DNA of 64,000 nucleotides from Mya arenaria (lineage: Eukaryota; Mollusca; Bivalvia; Myida; Myidae): the NCBI RefSeq assembly GCF_026914265.1, contig NC_069125.1:67321479-67385478 (forward strand), read 5' to 3'. The translations under genes were made by a program, and so were the position numbers. How positions within the stretch are numbered: the stretch's first letter is position 1; every line of letters begins with the position of its first letter. Shown here one piece after another: positions 57,913 through 64,000 of this stretch. The notes beneath the pieces are model-generated. The model was not told the origin of the DNA. It made no database searches and was given only the letters and a program-made list of their open reading frames with translations.

Positions 57913-58872
57913 TTACAAACCCAATGATTTTGATACTTTAAGCCTTTCATCTACAGAATCTTTAACATAACCATCCTTTGCATTCTCACTCGACCACCGA
58001 CCATGCCGTTTAAACATTCTATCAGGGATACCCATGTTAGCAGCAGCAGTAGCCCCACCTGATCTCAATGAATACAAACAATATTTACTAATGTTAGTAA
58101 TATGTGGTTGAAATGCTTCTATGAACAATTTTCTCAAATTGCAATATGCTAAATGTTTACCATCTTCACGTAATTTATAGCCATGTTTGGTAGCCGTCAA
58201 ATGAGAAAATATATAAATGTCAGAATTGATATATACGTTAGCCCAACTAAGATAACCTTCTAAATTCAAAACTTGGCACAACAATGTCCCTGTTCTTGAA
58301 ATCAATATCCAGGCACCATCTCGATATTTGTCAGTTTTACTATTTTCTATGAAAACACTCATATATACTGGATTTATCAACACGTCACTTCTGCGTAAAT
58401 TTAACAATTCAGCACTTCTCATAAAGCCCGAAAATGCCAACAAACAAGCACATATAGTTCTTTGTTGCTTAACATCACCTTCTCTGTACAAAGATTTAAA
58501 CATCTTGGATAAAAGTTCAATTGTCATTGGTTCTTTCTTTTTAACAGGCTTAGATAATTTACGCTTAGCAGCTTCTAAAACGTTAGCTATTAACTTCGAA
58601 TCACATATCGTACTAAAATCGAATAAATCATGAAACCATTTAACACTGTAAAAGGCATTCATCACTGAGCTAGGCGAGTTTGCAGTTTGAATTAGAGACG
58701 GTAGATATATAGCTATATGAAACGCCTTAGCAGGCAAGATATCCCTACTGGTTAGTCCATTACTCAAAGCCCATGCCGCCCAACGTCGGAATCCTCGTTT
58801 ATAGAAATCACATGTACTTTTGGCTCGCGACTCTTCGCGTAATCCCGTCAGCATGGAGACCTTGTCCACCAA
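57913..58872 (-). CDS. DIRS/Ngaro tyrosine recombinase
   Basis: A 319-residue frame with an N-terminal SAM-like helical region (RAKSTCDFYKRGFRRWAAWA) and a C-terminal phage-integrase-like catalytic domain. The box containing the first catalytic arginine appears as GFMRSAELLNL, followed by the second box SLRSGGATAAA, then HGRWSSE and the tyrosine-bearing GYVKDS. This enzyme inserts the circular DNA copy in DIRS-type elements, in place of a DDE integrase. It lies downstream of the RT/RNase H part and just upstream of repeat B1. It belongs to a mobile-element fossil, not to the host. Confidence 0.85.
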   Translation of the reverse strand: MVDKVSMLTGLREESRAKSTCDFYKRGFRRWAAWALSNGLTSRDILPAKAFHIAIYLPSLIQTANSPSSVMNAFYSVKWFHDLFDFSTICDSKLIANVLEAAKRKLSKPVKKKEPMTIELLSKMFKSLYREGDVKQQRTICACLLAFSGFMRSAELLNLRRSDVLINPVYMSVFIENSKTDKYRDGAWILISRTGTLLCQVLNLEGYLSWANVYINSDIYIFSHLTATKHGYKLREDGKHLAYCNLRKLFIEAFQPHITNISKYCLYSLRSGGATAAANMGIPDRMFKRHGRWSSENAKDGYVKDSVDERLKVSKSLGL

Positions 58873-59072
58873 GACGTCCGGCAGCTCCTATATCTCTTCG
58901 CCATAACTACGAAAAAACACATGTAAAAACAAATTATTTATTAGCATCAAGTCAACAGCAGCAAGCAAGTTTTACAATCATAAATCATAGTTGACATGCA
59001 TAATTCAAAATGCTTACAAATGTGCATTTAAAAGAATGTACAATAAATTTATGCATTCCAAATGCATCCTAT

Positions 59073-59285
59073 GCACGAATACTCATGCACAGCACCAACT
59101 AGCCGATACCGGCCTGTTGAAGGCAAACGCCACAGTAGTCACGCCCACACAGGCTTACTGTAAACTTCAATGTGATAAGCACGAACTATTATGCACGATT
59201 ACTCATGCACAGCACCAATTAGCCGATGGCAAACTACACAGTAGTCACGCCCACATAGGCTTACTGTAAACTTCAATGTGATGAG
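59073..59285. repeat. Two tandem copies of about 110 bp inside the DIRS element
   Basis: TATGCACGAATACTCATGCA at 59073 recurs as TATGCACGATTACTCATGCA at 59191. Both run on through AGCACCAA(C/T)TAGCCGAT, CAGTAGTCACGCCCACA and CTTACTGTAAACTTCAATGT. They fill the gap between the RT/RNase H and recombinase parts. Confidence 0.8.
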
Positions 59286-59287
59286 CT

Positions 59288-61065
59288 TTAAATGTTTGTA
59301 CAATCAATGTACATAGCTAACATATTAAACTTTAAATCTTCGTTTCCAAACATACCAACGTCATTTTTGCATGGCGTGTAGGACTCCTTATTGGTGGGCA
59401 AATATATAACTTCACGAACAAACGGTCTTGTCTGACTATTCTCATTATACAATAATGGCCAATAACTAGCAGATTTCCACTCGGGAGCAACTAGTACACC
59501 CTTTGCCTTACATGCTACCATTTTTCTCAGCACCCTAGCTACTAACATAATTGGTGGTACAAACAAACCAATGTCCTTTGACCAATCAATCGTAAATGAA
59601 GTGTTATAACACCAAAATCGGGAATAAAACACTGGTAATTTTGCATTTTGTTCAGACCCAAAGTAGTCTACATCTAAATGACCCCAAATTGAATGTAACA
59701 CTTCTAGGATATTGTCACCTATGGACCAATCGTCAACCTCGACTACCTTTGACAAATAATCCGCGCGACAATTGTCTCCGCGTGGAATCCACTCTGTTTC
59801 TAAGTGTATACAATAAGTGGAAGCAACATTGAAAATCTGCATAGCAACATCCTGTAAATCCTTTTCATTGACCCTTTGCTTACTATACTACAAACGGCCT
59901 GGTTATCTGTAAACCATTTTACTCTGTTATGACTCAATATATGTACAATAGAGCGCATGACTCTAAACACAGCACACAACTCCCTCCACGTGGAGGACCG
60001 GGGAGCCTCATCAGGCGACCACATACCATGAGATACCCCGTTAACAGTGTTCACCTCATAACCCGCATACCCGACACCAGAGGCATCACTATACACAATC
60101 TTGGTACATGCAGCGGATGAGGAAATCTGCCGAATATTTAATGAATGTAATGTATTTTCCCAAAAATACAACTGGTGCCTACCCTCCTCTGAGACTCTAA
60201 TATAGGAGTTCCATGTGAGAGCCTTTAAAACATCCATACTCAAATAACGAGTCATAATTTGAGCAACTGGACCAATCACTATTCCCATTGATATGATTTG
60301 ACCAATAAAACTGGATAACGTACGCACAGGTACCCACTGAGTCACCTTCAAAAAATGAAGGGTAGAAAGAGCTTTCTCTAATCTTCGATCAGGAATGTAT
60401 ATAACATACTTTTTGCTATCTAAACAGCCCCAACCACTCTAGCACTTGTACAGGCTCCCACAATGATTTACCAGCTTTAGGGATTAAACCAGAATCAAGT
60501 AAATCCTGCTTGATGTCATGTGACAACTTTAATGTGCTCTGTAATGTACCATCAGTGCCAAAGCCAACATCTAGAAACATGATCACTTTCTTACCCTCAC
60601 CATGCCATTTTCTAATGAGGGGACGAGTGAATTTTGTGTACAAATAAGGGGCTACCCCTAAACCGAAGGGAAGGACTAAAACAATATAATAGCACACACT
60701 TCCCTCTTGATCTTGAAAAGAAAACCCTAAATACTGAGTATGATTATACCAACTATCCAAAAAATGATAAGCTGAGTGAATATCAAATTTGATCATATAG
60801 CTATCTTTTCAAGATACATTAGAGCAAGTCTCAGATCTTCATACCTGACGGACTGTTTCCATACATGTATGTTTACATTTCTCAAATCCAAAATTAGGCG
60901 TTTTTTGCCACTATTTTGCACAGATACTGATAGGGGGTTCACTACCGTTGGAATTAGCTCACATTTTTCTACCAACCCCTCTAAAAGATCACAAATAGCA
61001 GTTTGTACAAATTCGGGATCTTTCAATGCCGATTGATTATTATGTAACAAGCTTTTCTCAGGCAA
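59288..61065 (-). pseudogene. DIRS/Ngaro reverse transcriptase - RNase H region
   Basis: The RT part lies at about 60416-61065 (KKRLILDLRNVNIHVWKQS, then FDIHSAYHFLD and VLPFGLGVAPYLYTK), followed by RNase H at about 59800-60351 (IVYSDASGVGYAGYEV, STWRELCAV, VKWFTDNQAV) and a C-terminal part to 59288 with WIPRGDNCRADYLSK and DYFGSEQNAKLPVFYSRFW. The domain order and motifs are those of DIRS-type elements. Broken, with about three breaks. Confidence 0.8.
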
Positions 61066-61157
61066 GGAATAAAATGGAATTTTATAACCATCTTTAATTG
61101 TTTCTAAAATGAACTCACTGGCTCCAATTTTAGTCCAAAAATCTATGTGATTTTTAA

Positions 61158-62136
61158 CTAATCTTTTACGATAATTTCTTTTAAACCATGTTCATAAATA
61201 GAAAAATTGTTTGTAAACCTATCAGTATCAAAATTAAAAGACAGGTTATCATCAAAATACTCATCTTTAACAGTCCAATCACCAGCATTATCTGTACTGC
61301 AAGTTTCATTTTTTGCCGGGCTGCTCTGTCTGTTGCTGTCCCTGCTGAGCTCCCCCAAACCTTGTATACGGGCACGTGCGCCGCACGTGGTTGTACTCGC
61401 CGCATCCGAAGCAGGGTCAAAGCTGCCCTCTGTTGCTAGGAAACCCCTGGTAGCCACGAAAGGAATGTCCGCCCCCGGATTGCACTTGCGACGTAGAGGA
61501 AGTACCAGCAAATCCGCGCGCCAGAGCCATGCTGTCCGTGTACCCCAAAGCTAAAGCTGGTGATTTAGCCTTCGTTTTGGGTTTCTGCTGCTTACGTTTC
61601 CGCACTGCTCGCGAGTCCGCCTTGAGAATGGGCGACTCGTCGTCAGAGTCACTCGCCAATGGGCTTGACTGATATTGGCGCACAGTCTCCCAGCCTCCTT
61701 CGGAAGTATCAGCAATACGTATGTGTTTGTTTCTTACGTGGAGCTTATCCGCAATGCCAGCCAGCATTTCCTTTGCGTAATCAATTTTCACATTTTCTAT
61801 AGCCCACAAAATCTGCTTCACACTGTCCTCCAACTCGGAATTAAATTCAAACTGAAGCCGGTTTCCACTAAATTTCCAGGCAATGTCTTTAGTGGTTTTC
61901 AACTTTTTAACTTCATCTACAGCGAGTGACTGTCCGCGAACTTCGACTTTCAGAGAATTAATTTGCGACTTTTGTCCTCGCAACTCAAACAAAATTTCAC
62001 GTAAACTATTTTGAATCTCAGGCTGCACAGTCTCCTGCTGAATATCAGCAGACGATAAAGTTTCCACCGTGTAGATAATTAGACAACAATAAAATAAGTC
62101 TGCTCGACGGCCTCCCAAGGCTGAATGACCACTCAA
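61158..62136 (-). pseudogene. DIRS/Ngaro gag-like ORF1
   Basis: A frame of about 240 residues (61417-62136) with a coiled-coil-like segment (LRGQKSQINSLKVEVRGQS), a central helical part, and a basic, low-complexity tail (RKRKQQKPKTKAKS; SGGGHSFRGYQG). Related coding sequence continues in another frame to about 61158. The position upstream of RT and the composition fit DIRS ORF1. Confidence 0.65.
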
Positions 62137-62252
62137 CTCTCAAAGCACGAAATCCTCGTGCAAAACTTATTCGCCACCTATCGGATTGACCGTAACAAGG
62201 GAAAATAATTTTCGTCTAATTCAATAATTTCAAACAACGAAAATTATATTTT
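62096..62252. repeat. Split direct repeat A1 of the DIRS/Ngaro element
   Basis: Copy of A2 at the 5' end of the element. The LINE resumes directly after it. Confidence 0.85.
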
Positions 62253-62620
62253 TTGTGTTCTGCCTTGACGAAAATGCATGCACTTTGACTTGTTTCAAAC
62301 CCTCCAGCGCTTACACCAGCTATGCACCGTGTCCAGCTTAGTTTGCAGTTTTTCAGCCGTGTCACTCACGAGCGCTTTATCGTCCGCATACATTAACATA
62401 GAGAGTTTGTGATCAGCCACTTGTATTCCAAGGCCAAGTTCATTCACCTCCTGTACAAGGTCGTTTGCGAACACGGCGAACAATGTTGGCGACAAATTAC
62501 ACCCCTGTTTCACGCCAGTGACACAGTCCGGATGTCTCTTCGCAGTTGTACAAGTTGTGAAAGTCCTCTTTCCACTTTTCGAAAACTGTTTTTTCATCAG
62601 AAACTTTAAAACCTCTGCTG
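62253..62620 (-). mobile_element. LINE, RT part (front of the LINE split by the DIRS element)
   Basis: The minus strand encodes GVKQGCNLSPTLFAVFANDL, then LSMLMYADDKALVSDTAEKL and KLDTVHSWCKRW, then a further stretch ending MHFRQGRTQ. YADD is the RT catalytic motif. The sequence stops at the DIRS boundary, and the continuation expected of this family (PKIGDNN ... YKYLGV) lies at 57300-57357 on the other side. Upstream of about 62600 the frame decays. Confidence 0.75.
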
Positions 62621-63094
62621 TTTACGATTCAATCGGTGTATTCCTTGCATTTCGTGGACCTATTTTTTGTATCCCCCCCCCCCAAATTCCTTTGGAATAG
62701 TTGTCGACATTTCTTCAATTTCGTACGCAAATGCGCGTCGATACGCACGTTCACTTAGTTTTAGCAGTTTATCAAACGCATTTCTTGTACAAATATAGTC
62801 CATTCCAGCCGCGTTTTCATATTTTGCCCTTCCCGACAAGAAGGAAACGCATATTCCTTAGCACACATTTATCCCTAAGTTACTGTAGATCCTGGTTCCA
62901 AAGGGGTTTTCTAGGCCTGGAGCGCCTTCAAATAGTTTTAGTCGAGCCTATCACTGGAAGTTTAAGGCGCATTTCGTTTGTTTTAGTGTTATATAATTTC
63001 TACACATATTCTTAAATGTCTACTACCAAACAGGCAAAACTCCGTTTGATTCAGGCAATTGTGTTCTGAACAAAATTCCTAAGCCATGTATGGC
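62621..63094. other. Spacer, nothing recognised
   Basis: Contains an 11-base C homopolymer near 62673-62683. The 62701-63015 frame has no recognisable domain. Confidence 0.5.
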
Positions 63095-63480
63095 TGAAAA
63101 ATGCAACCTCAGAATTATAGGGGTCTTAATCTTGCTCCAACCATGTATAAATTGTATTGTTCTGTTCTCAATGAGAGACTTTCTCAATGGTTAGATAAAA
63201 ATAGTAAAATTGTAGATGAATCAAATGGCTTCCGTAATAAGCGAAGCACAATTGATCATTTATCGTAACTTAGGTCTGTATAAGAGTCCTGGATTAGAAG
63301 AAAACAATCAACTTTTACAGCAGCTATATACCTGGGTAAGGCGTTTGATACGTTAATATATCTTTATTAGTTGGTAAGCTGAAAAACCTTGGTATTAATT
63401 GAAAAATATAACGCAATACAGGCATTTATAAGAATGTGACTTGCTGCGTCAGTTGAGCCTTTTGAAGGGCTATATTTACA
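63095..63480 (+). mobile_element. LINE RT fragment, plus strand
   Basis: The plus strand gives APTMYKLYCSVLNERLSQWL, then SKIVDESNGFRNKRSTIDHL. This is the conserved N-terminal RT stretch of non-LTR elements. Decayed continuation follows (KLKNLGI, YKNVTCCVS at about 63370-63450). It is a separate, broken copy opposite in orientation to the split LINE. Confidence 0.65.
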
Positions 63481-63770
63481 AGCGTATATTTTTAAATGAA
63501 TTCATCATCTCCTCTGTAGCATTCGCGTTCCTATTTAACGCGTTAACTGAATCATTATAACACTAACTTTAGTTGATTAAAGGCACACCGATCAAAGCCG
63601 GCAACGAGAAACAAAGAAGCGTCACATGACAACACACATATATATATATAGATCGAGGTTGAGTAACACTTATTTATTTTCATGGAACTCATTTCAAAGG
63701 TAATATCAAAAACTCCTCGACGTTGGGAAGCAGTAATCTCCTAAAATGATAAATGACGTATATCCTTTAC
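63481..63770. other. 3' flank of GALNT-E
   Basis: Closely matches 46490-46773 downstream of GALNT-D (GCCGGCAACGAGAAACA, GAAGCGTCACATGACAAC), extending the tandem GALNT array. Confidence 0.65.
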
Positions 63771-64000
63771 TTATTGAGTGGGGAGAGCAGGCCATTCCCA
63801 TAATTGTTGAAGTCTAGCGGCATCACAATTTTCCAAAGTCACATGTTCTCTCTCATCATAGCCAAGACATCTTCCAGTCTCAATATGCTGAATAGCTCCA
63901 TTCGGTAGCAAAGTCCACTGATACTCTGGAGATTTCCACCAGAACACCGGGTTTTCATCCACTACCAGTGATCCAGATGGATCTGATTTTAGCCAAGATA
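63771..64000 (-). CDS. GALNT: Polypeptide N-acetylgalactosaminyltransferase-like protein E, C-terminal end (runs off the window)
   Basis: The last 75 or so codons of a GALNT of the second subfamily. The frame is open to the window edge and reads SWLKSDPSGSLVVDENP, then YQWTLLPNGAIQHIETGRCL and DEREHVTLENCDAARLQQLW, ending TQ and TAA at 63771. This is the end of the ricin-type lectin domain, with the CLG and QQLW motifs in place. It is nearest to copies C and D. Whether the catalytic part is intact lies outside the window. Confidence 0.8.
   Translation of the reverse strand, partial: SWLKSDPSGSLVVDENPVFWWKSPEYQWTLLPNGAIQHIETGRCLGYDEREHVTLENCDAARLQQLWEWPALPTQ

Larger units (their letters stand above)
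57358..62252 (-). mobile_element. DIRS/Ngaro-type tyrosine-recombinase retrotransposon
   Basis: Element of about 4.9 kb on the minus strand with the order gag-like ORF, RT/RNase H, tyrosine recombinase, and split direct repeats A1 (62096-62252), B1 (57795-57870), A2 (57634-57792) and B2 (57358-57434). This A1-ORFs-B1-A2-B2 layout is the hallmark of Ngaro-type DIRS elements. It lies inside a LINE. The repeats A1/A2 and B1/B2 are nearly identical, so the insertion is fairly young. The recombinase and gag-like parts look largely whole, and the RT/RNase H part carries about three breaks. Confidence 0.85.

Noticed and set aside
59000-59285. CRISPR-like short repeats
   Set aside because: Only two copies of a 110-bp unit, in a eukaryotic retrotransposon. 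No spacer pattern.

Overview
The window is eukaryotic, AT-rich and gene-poor: spliced and single-exon animal genes lie among long diverged spacers, mobile-element fossils and microsatellites. The gene families (LHFPL tetraspans, a divergent polypeptide GalNAc-transferase family) together with a DIRS/Ngaro-type retrotransposon and several LINE 3' ends suggest a lophotrochozoan, most likely a bivalve mollusc. That placement is an inference from style, not from a marker gene. Every host gene recognised is on the minus strand.

The left part (1 to about 36.9 kb) is a segmental triplication. Each unit carries an LHFPL-like two-exon gene and a long non-coding spacer. Unit A (1 to ~11.5 kb) has LHFPL-A (937-2478) and GALNT-A (8234-9955). 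Unit B (~13.5-27.3 kb) has a wrecked LHFPL-B (14452-15108), a Ty3/Gypsy fossil (~20.2-20.95 kb) and GALNT-B (24193-25947). Unit C (from ~28.2 kb) has LHFPL-C (28902-30279) and a 2.65-kb fold-back element (32912-35562). A second GALNT subfamily follows: GALNT-C, a pseudogene (40259-42023), GALNT-D, intact (46774-48549), and GALNT-E, cut by the window end (63771-64000).

Between and after these are mobile elements and relics: two 454-bp copies of one terminal-inverted-repeat element (36921-37374 and 49913-50366), each with its own 4-bp target duplication; a duplicated ~1.2-1.6 kb block carrying a thioredoxin-like exon (42384-43700 and 53958-55615); a 336-bp Mutator-type MITE with a 10-bp target duplication inside one of those blocks; a decayed tandem-repeat plus OTU-like region (51590-53460); and a LINE split by a DIRS/Ngaro-type element (57358-62252) that has the diagnostic A1-ORFs-B1-A2-B2 repeat order.

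The GALNT products would be Golgi type II membrane enzymes of mucin-type O-glycosylation, and the LHFPL products four-pass membrane proteins. Nothing in the sequence shows that the two families act together; they are linked by duplication. The most notable open points are the intronless, tandemly amplified GALNT family, a conserved coding-like block on the same strand inside the LHFPL intron, and the several unnamed inverted-repeat elements whose boundaries can be read directly.
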